A DNA stretch of 64,000 bases from Phytophthora colocasiae. Its lineage: Eukaryota > Oomycota > Peronosporomycetes > Peronosporales > Peronosporaceae. Shown piece by piece: positions 30,765-41,379 of this stretch. The notes below the pieces were generated by a model that saw nothing but the letters and a program-made list of their open reading frames with translations, did no database searches and was not told the DNA's origin. The DNA lies in NCBI GenBank assembly GCA_018806915.1, contig JAGKQI010000102.1, positions 1,632,377 through 1,696,376 of the forward strand, in the 5' to 3' direction. Each line of letters starts with the position of its first letter. The first letter of the stretch is position 1. The translations under genes were made by a program, and so were the position numbers.

Positions 30765-32861
30765 ATGGTGAAGCGAGGGGTTAAGACGCGCCGCGCGCCG
30801 TCGGCTGTGGGCCAACTGCAGGCAGCGCTTACTCGTTCGCTTAAGGACAGCGTGGAGGAGACCGTGGGCTCCATTTGTAAGAGCTTCCAGCAAGCGGTGG
30901 AGAAGCAGACGACGGCGGCGACGACCACTGAAGGCGAAGGAGGCTACGACGCGTATTACAACACGTGCCGCACGCTTGTGGACTACATCCATGAGCACAT
31001 GGACGTGTCTCCGAGCTTTAGTGAGCAGATGGACCGCATTATCCTGGCTGCACACAGTGGCGCAACGGAGCGCGTACTTAACTCGGTGGTGACGAAGGAG
31101 ATTTGGTTCCATTGCCGCGATAACATCCCTCCATCTCGAGCAGAATCGGAGAGGGAGACACGTAGCAGTAGCAGTAGCAGTGGCAGAGAGCGCACCCGGT
31201 CTGTGGCTACGAGGAAGATCAAGAAGGAGATCCCCACACCCTCTTCGGGTAGAATGGCGACCCGTGCGTCGACTGAGTCTCCTGCCATGCACACGAGAAG
31301 TGCAGGTAATAAGAGACCGACCAGGACCTCGAGCTCTGATACTCAGCCAGTGAAGAAACCGCGGCGTGCTGCAAGAAGAGTGATCCAGGAATCCTCAGAC
31401 GAGGAAGAGGAGGAAATGAAGCCTGTGAAGATTCGTGGTAAAATCAAGAAACAGAAACAAGAAGAAGAGGAAGAGGAAGATGACGATGAGCTGCTACAGT
31501 TTGAAGATGCTATTGGAGAATTGTGCTACCCAGACAGACGCACACCGGCTCAGACTGAGCAGTTTAAGGAACGCCTGCGAAAGTCCATTCAGTTCGTGGA
31601 CGCGCTGCTTTGCAAGCCGCCGCCGGGCAAAGTGTGTGGGCGAGGATGCAAGAAGATCCGCGCACAAATGTGCAGCAGCTCCACGCCCTGTAAAAACAAA
31701 ATGTGCCGCATTTGGCACGATGTGGAAGCCCACACAGATCGCTGCCAAAATCCGCAGTGCGAGTTCAAGAACCGGATCTTACTGCGGGAAACGATGCACA
31801 AGCTGGAAATGAAGGAGCAGCAGATTGAGGTGGTGAAGGCTGAGGTGGAAAGCAAGAAGGCCGAGCTGAAAGTGGCAGCAGACGATGAGAAAGGGGCATT
31901 GGAGAACGACATTGGCAAGCTGAAAAGTGACCTTGAAGAATGTGACACCGAGCTTGGTGTACTGGAGGCAACCAAGAAGACTTTCTGGGGAAATCTGAAC
32001 GAAATCGGGATTCAAGCAAGTGACGATGTCAAAGATAAATTCCCTGACTTCGCCACACACTATGCGGAGAAGGCGCCACGCAAGGAGCGAAAGACTGGGG
32101 CTGCTTCCACCGCTTACCACTCTGCGTCGTCGAATCGAAACTCACGTGCTGCTGCTCGAAATGGAAGTGCTGGCCCGCATGGAGCTGCTGATGAGGATGA
32201 TGGCGATGACGCCGATGGCGAGAGCGTTGGTGGCAATACCCGCCGACGCACAGCACGTAGAAGCACATCAAGCGGACGTCATAGTACATTGTCGCACAAT
32301 GACAGTGACGAGGAGACAAAGGGTGGGGATGAAGAGACCAAGGGCGACGACGACGATGACACATACCACCCTGCCCCGGCCGCTTTCCCTCGGCCGGACG
32401 AGCCACCACTGCCACCTGCTGGCCCGCCGCCATTCCGCCAAAACCCAGAATTTGACCGAGATTATTCCACTGTTGCTTCTGGATACTCGATTAGTGCTTC
32501 CGGGTACTCTATTCACCCACCGGCTGACGACCTCGAGGCTCCAGCGCTTGCTACGAATATTGAACCACCTAAGGAGGTCGAGTCTCCAAGTGTGAATGGT
32601 CTCACTGAGGAGCAGCTGGCGGATATGCAGCGAGAGAGCGAGGAGATTTCTGGTATCATGGCAGGTTTGAGTGCCAATCCTCCTCCCCTCCCTTCTAGTC
32701 TTCCTGCCCCTGCCCCGGCTCCTGCTCCTGCTGCTCCTGCTGCTCCTGCTGCTCCTGCTGCTTCTGCTGCTCCTGCTGCTGCTGCCCCTGCTCCTGTTGT
32801 TTCTGAGCCACTCAACTCGACTGGTTTCACCATTCGCGGCAACCCAACACAAAGCCAGTAA
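30765..32861 (+). CDS. Large nuclear-type protein with TAZ-like Cys/His cluster
   Basis: The frame encodes 698 residues from an ATG at 30765, with no intron needed. The N-terminus (1-115) is helical. Ser/Arg-rich and basic segments follow, with a nuclear-localisation-like KKPRRAARR near 196-204 and acidic runs (DEEEEE, EEEEEEDDDE). Residues 283-332 hold nine Cys plus His in a pattern resembling TAZ zinc fingers (CRIWHDVEAHTDRCQNPQC). A Glu/Lys-rich coiled coil follows at about 345-410. The C-terminus is Pro/Ala-rich, with Pro-Ala repeats at about 645-685. The TAZ resemblance suggests a chromatin or transcription adaptor, but this is tentative; the family is otherwise not recognised. Confidence 0.8.
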   Translation: MVKRGVKTRRAPSAVGQLQAALTRSLKDSVEETVGSICKSFQQAVEKQTTAATTTEGEGGYDAYYNTCRTLVDYIHEHMDVSPSFSEQMDRIILAAHSGATERVLNSVVTKEIWFHCRDNIPPSRAESERETRSSSSSSGRERTRSVATRKIKKEIPTPSSGRMATRASTESPAMHTRSAGNKRPTRTSSSDTQPVKKPRRAARRVIQESSDEEEEEMKPVKIRGKIKKQKQEEEEEEDDDELLQFEDAIGELCYPDRRTPAQTEQFKERLRKSIQFVDALLCKPPPGKVCGRGCKKIRAQMCSSSTPCKNKMCRIWHDVEAHTDRCQNPQCEFKNRILLRETMHKLEMKEQQIEVVKAEVESKKAELKVAADDEKGALENDIGKLKSDLEECDTELGVLEATKKTFWGNLNEIGIQASDDVKDKFPDFATHYAEKAPRKERKTGAASTAYHSASSNRNSRAAARNGSAGPHGAADEDDGDDADGESVGGNTRRRTARRSTSSGRHSTLSHNDSDEETKGGDEETKGDDDDDTYHPAPAAFPRPDEPPLPPAGPPPFRQNPEFDRDYSTVASGYSISASGYSIHPPADDLEAPALATNIEPPKEVESPSVNGLTEEQLADMQRESEEISGIMAGLSANPPPLPSSLPAPAPAPAPAAPAAPAAPAASAAPAAAAPAPVVSEPLNSTGFTIRGNPTQSQ

Positions 32862-33164
32862 GATGCGTCCTCCAGTCTTTACAGGTGCATCACGGCTACG
32901 GTACAAGCTAGCATGGCGTATTGGGTATTCGTGCAGATGGAGCCAAAGCTTTTGCTTTTTATTTCTGCGTTACAATGGAAAAACAGGGTGATGAAGAACT
33001 ATTGATCGTGGATTCGAGTTGAGTTTTGCGCTACTATTGATATTATCTGCACTGACATGTTATCACGAACGTTTTGGATTTGTATTATTAGAGGTTTGTT
33101 TCTCGCTTTTCGATGACCAAGCAAGTGTGACGGCGGTCCAAACTACTCCAGTACTGTTTGGACT
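32862..33164. other. Short intergenic region
   Basis: This is the 3' end of the Cys-rich gene and the presumed promoter of the coiled-coil gene. An in-frame open stretch begins at 33019 in another frame; I see no evidence it is coding. Confidence 0.5.
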
Positions 33165-36100
33165 ATGGCACGCCATTCTGCGGTGGTTGACAAGGTTCCT
33201 TTTACACGAGAAGGGTCAACATTGCATCTGTTCCGAGTAGGTGAAGACGGAGACGTGCTGGATGCTGGAGATCAGTCCATTCTAGACGAAGATATCACGC
33301 TGAAGTCAATTCACCCGCTTGCAGTGGCTCCGGGAGATATCGACGACGGCGTTTTATCAAAGGATCTGCCTCTACAAATGCAGCTAGAAATGCTCCGTGG
33401 CAAGCTGTCACGACGCAATCAGGTGCTAGAGGTCATCCGTCGCGCTTACTATCGAGATGTGATCACTATAAAGGAGGAACTTCGGCAGTACGGAGGCAAA
33501 CTGGGACACACAGGTCCGGCAAGTTTAATGCGAGAAGTTCCGAAGCTACAGCGAACCTCCTCTCGTCATATTTCGACAGGATCGCCCGGCACTATCGACG
33601 GTGGGCTTTCAAGTGTACCATCGGTGGATCTACGAGAAGTACTGCCTCTCTTCGCACCTTTCGAAACAACGTTGCAAGTACACCCATGCGAGACATGCGG
33701 TGGCCATCTCGAGCTTGTTCATGGCGAGGTAGGAGTGGTGTTAGAGCATTTCAATCATATTTAATGACATTGTGTTTAAATGTAGAGCAAAGAACTGAAA
33801 GCAGCTCGGCAAGAAATGGCTCAAGCTTCTAAAGGAGAACAACAAATGCGCACGGTGGTGCACCGGATGCGCTCCGAGGCGAAACAAATGGAGGAGGTTA
33901 ACGACGCACTGCAGCAGCGGGTGAAAGCGTTGATGAAAGAGAATGCGTACACTCTGGAACAGCTTCAGACCGCACGGAAGATGGAGCGTGAGCAGAAGGT
34001 GATCATTGCAGGGATGCGGTCGAAACTACAGCTAACTCAAGCCACTCAAGAGGAAATCGACCGTCTCGCTAGCGAGTATAAGGATGTGAAACAGCAGCTC
34101 ATCCGCTCGAACCATGACCGTGATATTTTCTCCGCCTCAAACAACCATTTGAAAGAAGAACTTGCAGAGGTGACCAAGGCTCTGCATGTCGTCAAGGTGG
34201 AGAAAGCTCAAATCGAATCGGACTTCGGCACGAACTGTACGGAAAAAAATATGATAATAAGTACTGCTCATCTGGCTGACCAACTTTTTTTTTCTGGATA
34301 CCAGACTATCGTCTTCAAGAAGAATTGAAAAAGTCCAGACAACTCACTGCAGACCTTGCAGCTCGTGATGATCAGTTGAAAGAGAAAGCTGCTCTTTGTA
34401 TTGAGCAGCAGCAATCCTTGACATCTCTTAAAGAAGAGCTGGTGTCTACTTTACAGCGCTTCGAGCAGACTAAGCGGCATCTGGAAGACCAACTTATTGA
34501 AGAGGAGCGTGCACGAGAAGAAATGCAGGAGCAGAATCTTGAGTTTCGCCGTCTTAACAAGAAACTGGCGCGAGATCTGGAGAATCTACACAACCATTCA
34601 ATAGATGGGGACACATCCATGGCTGACGATGCGGATGGATCTGATAAACACGAAGGCTCCAGCTCCAGGAAGGGCCGTTCGCATCAACAATCGGGAAACC
34701 AATCAGCAGCTATGCGGAACAATGTGCGTAAAAAGTTTGAGGATCTTCAATGTCAATTGGAATGGGCTATGATGCGTGAGAATGACCTAGCTAGCCATCT
34801 AGTGCGTAGCACAGTGGGTTCCAACAGACCACCAGCTGTGAAGCGGGTACTGAGCAGAATGCCAAGCAAAACCATCATAACACGCCAACCAATTCCCGAA
34901 GGCGAGATGACTCGCCCTGTAGCTACAGTCTTAGAGACAACTACTTCTCAAGAGGCTCCATACAAGTCACATACCAGTGGACTAAGACGACGAAGTGGGC
35001 AGACCACAGGTGGGACAATGGAAAACACTGATCTAGCAGCGTCGTCGTTGAAGGAGGAAGACGAATCGCAGGAAGCCTTGGAAATTAACGAGAAGAATTT
35101 TGAAGCATACCATAAGGAAGTTGCACGCATGCTGACGGAAGTTCAAGAAGGCAAGGACAAGCATGCCAAGCAGCAAAAAGTGATCGCGGTTCGTTGCAAC
35201 TATCATTATTCTCCCTGCAGACGTAAGATTTCGTGTTGACACGTAATTCAACTGAATGTACAGGAACTAGAGCGGAAGAATCACGTGCTAACTGATCGTC
35301 TTGAAGAATCCAAACTGTCGATCGAGGCTCTAACTGGAAGGTATGGTGGCACATAGCAGATAGAAGTATTTCTTATTGGTAAGTAACTAACGGCGATTTA
35401 TCGTAACAGTGTAAACGCGTTGAAAATGCGATTGAATCAAGATAGCGCTGGTGCTGCTGAGATGATGGAGCAAATGGTGCGCCAAATCGAAGAAGGGAAG
35501 CGAGATCAGCAGTACGAAGTGGAGAGAAGCATGATTCTGATGACTTTTTTGCGCCAAGTGTCTGAATCCATCCACGAGGTCAGTGACAATAAAGCCCTCG
35601 TCCTTGATCTTGAGCTAGACGCTGTTCCACCTGACGACTCCAACGAAGGTACACATGATGGCGAAGGTGGCATGCAAATGGTGGAATTGCAACGTAAAAA
35701 GCGTGAAGTACGCCGAAAAGTTCTCATGGAGAAGGCGATGAAGAAGTTTGCGATTCTGTGTCACAATCGCGCCGAACTCATTGGAGTCGAGATGCAAAAG
35801 ATGCGAGCGAATTTTGAGCGAATGCGTGAAGATCTTGATCAAGCCGAGAACAAAATTGACTCAGATCAACTCCACATTCGGACGCTTGAGGCAGAAATTG
35901 CAAAACTCCGTCTTACAGTCGAGATGGTGAAGGGTAATTTAGGGAAAGTGGAGCGAGCACTGGTACGGTTGTGTGTAGCACAGTGCCAATTGTTCTATTC
36001 TAACGTCCTTGTTGTATTTTCTTGCAGAAACAAACGACGGAGGAGCTGAACGATTACACCATGAAATTTAAAACACAGGGAGAGGACTTGACGCTGCTGA

Positions 36101-36937
36101 AGGCACAGCATGAAAAACTAGACGAAGATCAAAAGCGACTCACGCTTCTTCTTTTCGAGAAAACGAAGGCCTGGCAAAAAGAGATCAACACTAACGACAG
36201 GGTTGGTAAATCTCCTCAAAGCACTAGATTTATAGGTCTTCTAACAGCTCGGTTGCTTTGCGTCCGATAGTGTAACCAGAAGATCGAGAAACTGGAAGCT
36301 TCTATCAGCAGTATCGAGAAGGAGCGGCAAAATCTGGAGCAAAAGGTTGGTATTTTCGTTTGCCTGTTGACTGCACTATCCTAATTATCCGATGTCCTAG
36401 CTGGATGAAATCGAGAAGCAGGCAGAGTTTCGACGCAGCACAAATCGTAGCGTTGGAGTCTCGGCGGTTCCCGAAATGACCGAGTCGGAAGTTCAAACAG
36501 ATCGCTGGAAACCACAAGGTTTGATTCTACGACAGCGCAATGGGCCTGACCGCATGCCTCAACGTTTTCTTGGCAAGGCATCAGTGATGATTCATTGTCC
36601 TGAGCTGAATCGCACATCGTCCCCAGGTATGGACAACACACCAGAATTACCGAATCAGGAATTTGGTTCATTCTTCGGCAATACAGCTCCGATGGCAACC
36701 GATACAGACGACCATATGCGTAACCTGCTTGAGTTAAAAGTTTACCCTTCAGTGAAAGCTGGGGGACGGCAAATCAAGACGAGCTACGCTAGCTCACGTC
36801 CGAAGGCACTTTCACGGCTTTATCTGTCTTCAGACGGGATTTCTCAAAAGTACATTGCACCAACACCTCGACACGGACTCGACGAAGGCACTCAACAACG
36901 GATTCCGTTTGATGGTAGGCCGTCAACAGTTCTTTGA
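33165..36937 (+). CDS. Eight-exon coiled-coil protein of unknown function
   Basis: Open stretches join cleanly through seven GT-AG introns of 55-78 nt, keeping frame at every junction. Exons are 33165-33728, 33786-34236, 34305-35188, 35264-35340, 35410-35962, 36028-36201, 36280-36345 and 36401-36937. The product is 1,101 residues. Residues 1-185 are globular and end with a CETCGG pair of cysteines. Most of the remainder is Glu/Lys/Gln-rich heptad-like coiled coil with low-complexity breaks. The last 175 residues are not coiled coil. Such proteins in flagellated protists are often cytoskeletal, centrosomal or axonemal, but no diagnostic motif is visible. It ends 48 bp from the stop codon of the convergent LKR/SDH gene. 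Confidence 0.82.
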
Positions 36938-36984
36938 TAACAGCTAGGAATGTAGACAAACTGTGCTTTTCCCATTCACACACT

Positions 36985-39900
36985 TTAAGACTGTGAGAAT
37001 GTCTTCTCGATGAAGCGTACGCCTTCAACTTCTAGTCGCGCCAAAGCTGGAGTGTAGATATCAGGAGTTGTGGGGGTCAGCACACCTCGCCCCTGGACTG
37101 CGTCCTGTAAGATGAGCTGCACGCCAATGGCAGCACTCAGACCAACCGTCTTGGCCATGATCGTGTCACCCTTCTCAGAGCCATAGCCCACGAATGTCGA
37201 CGTGCGCTTCTCCTTTTTGCCGTTCTCGTACTCGATACCAAACTCATGGTGCATGATGGCCATGTCGCGCTCTCCTGGTTGGTACGACAACTTGTCTTGC
37301 AACAGAGCGCAGAAAGCGTCAAGGACAGATGGGGCTTTAACCACAGGGGTGGATTGATCAAAGGCGCCAAGCCAGTGAAGGAACCCGTTGGCGTCTTCAC
37401 GAAGCCCTTGAAGTCCGCCTAACTGGTTGAGCAGCTCGGGCCAAGTGGCCGGAATGGGTTTGGAGGGAGCCACATCAAAGAGGCCGAGGTTGCGAAGCTG
37501 GTATAGGATTTGGCAACAACCTCCGTAGCGCAACGTACCGCGATACAGCGAGTGCGCCTCCGGAATCCCGTAGATATCACCGTAAGGAAGCGAATCACGG
37601 TTCGGGATCTGCTCAATATTGAATGCTGGCAAGAAGTTCACGTGCTCACTACTATTAAGCAAGTCTTCTCCTGCGACGTTGATAACTTTGCCGTCTTTGC
37701 GATACTGGGCCGCGTTCAGGGCTGCCGTGAGCACGCCACGCGGACTCCAGCTGAACTTGTAACCAATGGCGTTGTCTGCTGCTTCAGGTGCTGGAAGCCC
37801 TCCACAGACGGATGAAAACGACAAGATTTTGCCAGACTGCGCCTTCACTTCGTCAATGACCTTCATCGCGCTCATGTGGTCCATACCAGGGTCAAGGCCG
37901 ATCTCACAAAGAATGGGGATACCAGCCTTCTTTGCCTTGGCATCCAATTTCTTCATTTCTGGTGACACATAACTTGCGGTCACGAGAGGTGTTCCATGTT
38001 GAATACAGCGCTGGGCAATAGTTGTGTGCATAGTTGCCGGTAAAAGTGACACAACACAATCAGCTTCTGCGCACAGCTTATCGACACCCGCTGAATCATC
38101 AGCCACGTTCACAACGTGAGGTTTCACATTTCGGCGAGAGATTTTCCGCATCATTCCCTTTACTTCACCTTCGATGCCGGAGACCACATGCACCTCGTTG
38201 CCTTGCTCACGAGAGAGATACTCCACGAGTGGCGAGGCCACTAACCCAGCGCCAAAGCACACAATCTTGCGCTTTTTGGGGCTTGAGACTGACACATCCG
38301 TCAGGGTGTTGGCAGCCGCATCCTTTCGCACTACAGCACCTCGCGTTTTGGAATAATTTGTACCACACAAATCGGGCAGCTCCGTGACGGTGGCCTTCGC
38401 GCCAGAGGTAAGCTCAGCAAGCGAGCGAATCTTCGTGATGATTGCATCCACCGCTTCCCGGTCACGCATGCTAATTTGCACAATAGCATTCGAAATGGTA
38501 CTGTCTTCACCATCCCCAACTGCAGCATTTGGACGAACTTCACAGTCCACCAGGTGAAAGCCGCCATCTTGGTCTTCAATGAGATTGAGAACCTGATTGA
38601 TGAGTCCAGTATCAAAGAGGTGACCCTCGAGCAAGATGCAGGTGCTCCCAGCGACTTCTTGCTGTGCGTCCAGGAACTTGTACTGCTTGCTGCGCTCACG
38701 CTCGGCGCGCATGCGGTGGATGTACTCGTATTTAGGTGCCAATACACCCTTACTTGCGATACAAGCACCACGTAGTTCTGCAGGCAGATCCTTTTGGTCA
38801 TGAAGCGGGACCTTGGACGAAGTTACATCCGACAGTGCCGTAACATACCCAACCAGTCGATCGCCGAATTGCTGACTTGATTCACGTGCCAATTCGCTCG
38901 GTAAGATATCCACTCCCATCATCATAATCCCGTCGTCGCCCTCGAGACCTCGGCTGTCGCCATCTTCGCGCATTTTATCCTCAGCAATGTCGTACAGAGC
39001 AAATGGACGTTCGATTTCCGTAGCGTGCTCCAAGAACTCGACGCTGCCGCCAATATCACACGAAATGTCCGCAATTCCAAGCAACTTGTGGTTGCCAGAG
39101 TCTCGAAGTTCACGGATCTGCTCCCTCGTGATTAATCTTGGGAAACGATCATCCCAATACATGCAGTTGACCAGCATGGATGTGTAGGGCAACACCTTCT
39201 CATGGAACGCAGGCTCGTACTGGTGCGGGTTCTGGTAATAGTGCGCTCGAGTCATATTGCCAGTAGATCCCGCCTGAGGACTGACGAAAAATGTTGGGTC
39301 ATCAATAACCGTGCCGTATAGAATGCGGTTGTTCTTCGGTAAGTTCGGCAGCTCCGACGGATGCACCATCTCGTGCGGCATGAGCTTGAAAATCTCCTGA
39401 GCCCCTTTTGACACGTTGCCGTTGCCCGTGAAGGCGAACGTCATAGGTGCTAAATCGCCCGGCAGTCCATCAGCACGAATTCTCTTGCCTGCAGCTTCCA
39501 CCGCATCTTTTGCGTGTTCTAAGTCCGCGTACATGTAAGCAGACGCGACGTTGACAAAAGGCGAGGAGATGCCCATGTTGATAAGTCGTTCTCCGAGTCC
39601 TCGAAAGCCTGCAATCATTCCTGCTCGGCCTGCGTTGCCTCCAAAGGCAATGAGACGCTTGCCGCTCTCCTCCGTGATGCACTCGTAGTCAATAAGAGTG
39701 ACGCGGCGCTGTAGCACGGCGTCCAGCAGTTCCATGTTCTCAGGCTGCGCCTTGATGGTGTGGCTGAAGAAGAGATACGTCTTGTCCGCCAGCAGCGCGG
39801 GTTCCGGCACCTGCTTAACGCCCACAATGACGTTGGCCGGGGCCAGATCCTCGGACAAAGTAGCGCCAGCGCGCACGTACTGTTCATCTGAGAAGACGCG

Positions 39901-40134
39901 CGCTGTGGACGGCTGCACCAGAACCTGCACGCCGCGCGCCACCAGCTCCTTGACGTGTGCGGGCGTAAGCGGTGCACGGCGCTCCCACTTGTTGTAAACC
40001 TCACGGACGATCCCCACACATTTACTCGGCATTATGAACGACGGAGGATCCACTTGTGTCTGGCGGCGAAGGTTGAAGAATGAAGAGTGAATGCATGCGA
40101 CCTGCTGGTTGAAGACGAAAGATTCACGTTGCAT
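36985..40134 (-). CDS. AASS: Bifunctional lysine-ketoglutarate reductase/saccharopine dehydrogenase
   Basis: The frame encodes 1,049 residues from an ATG at 40134. An internal ATG at 40032 starts MPSKCVGIVREVYNKWERR, which aligns with the usual start of the LKR domain. The extra 34 residues are Arg/Ser/Phe-bearing and could be a mitochondrial presequence. LKR (about 35-480) contains FGGNAGRAGMIAG. The SDH domain starts near 618 with the NAD-binding fold KIVCFGAGLVASP. Together they convert lysine plus 2-oxoglutarate to saccharopine, then to alpha-aminoadipate semialdehyde and glutamate, the first steps of lysine catabolism. A fused LKR/SDH is the animal and plant arrangement. The frame is intact and the length is close to the family norm. 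Confidence 0.95.
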   Translation of the reverse strand: MQRESFVFNQQVACIHSSFFNLRRQTQVDPPSFIMPSKCVGIVREVYNKWERRAPLTPAHVKELVARGVQVLVQPSTARVFSDEQYVRAGATLSEDLAPANVIVGVKQVPEPALLADKTYLFFSHTIKAQPENMELLDAVLQRRVTLIDYECITEESGKRLIAFGGNAGRAGMIAGFRGLGERLINMGISSPFVNVASAYMYADLEHAKDAVEAAGKRIRADGLPGDLAPMTFAFTGNGNVSKGAQEIFKLMPHEMVHPSELPNLPKNNRILYGTVIDDPTFFVSPQAGSTGNMTRAHYYQNPHQYEPAFHEKVLPYTSMLVNCMYWDDRFPRLITREQIRELRDSGNHKLLGIADISCDIGGSVEFLEHATEIERPFALYDIAEDKMREDGDSRGLEGDDGIMMMGVDILPSELARESSQQFGDRLVGYVTALSDVTSSKVPLHDQKDLPAELRGACIASKGVLAPKYEYIHRMRAERERSKQYKFLDAQQEVAGSTCILLEGHLFDTGLINQVLNLIEDQDGGFHLVDCEVRPNAAVGDGEDSTISNAIVQISMRDREAVDAIITKIRSLAELTSGAKATVTELPDLCGTNYSKTRGAVVRKDAAANTLTDVSVSSPKKRKIVCFGAGLVASPLVEYLSREQGNEVHVVSGIEGEVKGMMRKISRRNVKPHVVNVADDSAGVDKLCAEADCVVSLLPATMHTTIAQRCIQHGTPLVTASYVSPEMKKLDAKAKKAGIPILCEIGLDPGMDHMSAMKVIDEVKAQSGKILSFSSVCGGLPAPEAADNAIGYKFSWSPRGVLTAALNAAQYRKDGKVINVAGEDLLNSSEHVNFLPAFNIEQIPNRDSLPYGDIYGIPEAHSLYRGTLRYGGCCQILYQLRNLGLFDVAPSKPIPATWPELLNQLGGLQGLREDANGFLHWLGAFDQSTPVVKAPSVLDAFCALLQDKLSYQPGERDMAIMHHEFGIEYENGKKEKRTSTFVGYGSEKGDTIMAKTVGLSAAIGVQLILQDAVQGRGVLTPTTPDIYTPALARLEVEGVRFIEKTFSQS

Positions 40135-40140
40135 TATGAG

Positions 40141-40152
40141 AGCGGAATGGTG
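40141..40152 (-). promoter_or_regulatory. Possible oomycete initiator (INR-like) for LKR/SDH
   Basis: On the minus strand the bases read ACCATTCCGC, similar to the oomycete initiator YCAYTYY. It lies only a few bases above the ATG at 40134 but about 110 nt above the ATG at 40032. If it is the real start site, it favours the downstream ATG. Confidence 0.25.
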
Positions 40153-40436
40153 TTACTGAAATTGGTACCTATGCACGTCATTCTGTACTTATAAAAGATT
40201 CGTTTTCATCGTCTTCTACAGATTTTATTAAGGCGTATAGACTACGTCAAGTAATATTTAAATGTATTAATTATAAGAGGTACTTAACTATGGGCGACTC
40301 TCTAAACTGGTTGAAGTTGACATCAATGGCACACCTGTAGACGAAAAGAGGATTGTGGCGTGGAGGTCGCTTACCAACTGACGTTGTTGGTTGCAGCTAG
40401 GCAACATCAGCAACTTGCTTAGACGCCACGCGCTTG

Positions 40437-41285
40437 ATGTGCAATATGCTTCGAACGGCTGGTCATGACGCGACGTGGGTCATGCCCTTTGGTAGTTGCT
40501 TTTGCACACTAATGGCAGCACCTCCATCCGCAGCTTCAGTGCCGCGCTACTTCAGCTTTAAGGACTTCCTGTCCGAGGCAGAGGCTGCCACTTTCTTTGA
40601 TCTACCGTACATCGATCAGGTAGCCAAGGTCACGCAGTATCTGGACTTCCTGGGGCAGCAGCCGGACTTGGCGCAGTTCACGACATCGTCCAAGGCCTCA
40701 ATCAGCTTTGCCAAACCCCGAGACGCCTACGATCCCGCAGCAATTGATAGGCATGACGATGGACACCCCACACTTGATGCAGAGGTGTTGCAACTACTAC
40801 TTGAAGGGCGAACGCGTAGCGGATTTGGCGCTTTCGGGACCGAAATGGGCTTCTTGCCACAAAAGAAACTGAGTTTGGCTGTCGCTCATGCCGTCGAGAG
40901 GATCGGCCACACATATATTGTCGAGCGTAACAAGCACGGTGTTTTAAAGCCCCCAGTGCTCAATAGTCGGAGCTTCTTTTTCTACTGGTGCCACGCAGAG
41001 AAGCAGAAGCTAATGGACGTCCACGAGAAGTTAACGGCACAAGACGTGCCTTTGGAGAAAAGGCAAGCGTACTGGCAACGCATTGCAATCGTCGTCGACC
41101 GAACGATGTGCGACGATTGTATTCATTTTGCAGAATGCTTTGCGCGGTTTGAGAAGGCAAGCATCTGCATTCGAGACCCACTAGTTGTGAGAGTTTTTCC
41201 TTCATCCAATTCTCAGTCGGTCTATCTCATCCCAGTAAGTGACGTTGAGCAAGATACACAAGCACAAGTAGATGTTGTCAGATAA
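40437..41285 (+). CDS. Stand-alone DYW-family nucleic acid deaminase-like protein
   Basis: The first ATG of the frame is 40437 (282 residues). A second ATG at 40512 starts MAAPPSAASVPRYFSF and may be the real one. Counting from a TTG codon at 40434, the zinc/active-site motif CHAEK has its His at residue 187 and Glu at 189. CDDC follows at 226-229, then a DYW-like CIRDPLVVRVF. The order HxE...CxxC...RDP...F is that of the DYW cytidine deaminase domain, which in plants is fused to PPR repeats for organelle C-to-U RNA editing. No PPR repeats are visible here, and the terminal DYW tripeptide is absent. It is divergent from LKR/SDH, with a 302-bp spacer. Target unknown. Confidence 0.7.
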   Translation: MCNMLRTAGHDATWVMPFGSCFCTLMAAPPSAASVPRYFSFKDFLSEAEAATFFDLPYIDQVAKVTQYLDFLGQQPDLAQFTTSSKASISFAKPRDAYDPAAIDRHDDGHPTLDAEVLQLLLEGRTRSGFGAFGTEMGFLPQKKLSLAVAHAVERIGHTYIVERNKHGVLKPPVLNSRSFFFYWCHAEKQKLMDVHEKLTAQDVPLEKRQAYWQRIAIVVDRTMCDDCIHFAECFARFEKASICIRDPLVVRVFPSSNSQSVYLIPVSDVEQDTQAQVDVVR

Positions 41286-41379
41286 GTATTGTATGTACTG
41301 CATTGACTTCGTTCTGCTTGAAATATGTTTCAGCCGCTGAGGCTACAGACACGCATTAGTCTGTTGTTACTACTAGTAG

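Noticed and set aside
32268..32906. 212-codon minus-strand open frame with Ser/Arg repeats
   Set aside because: It mirrors the Pro/Ala repeat of the gene on the other strand; repeat-driven open frames are expected.
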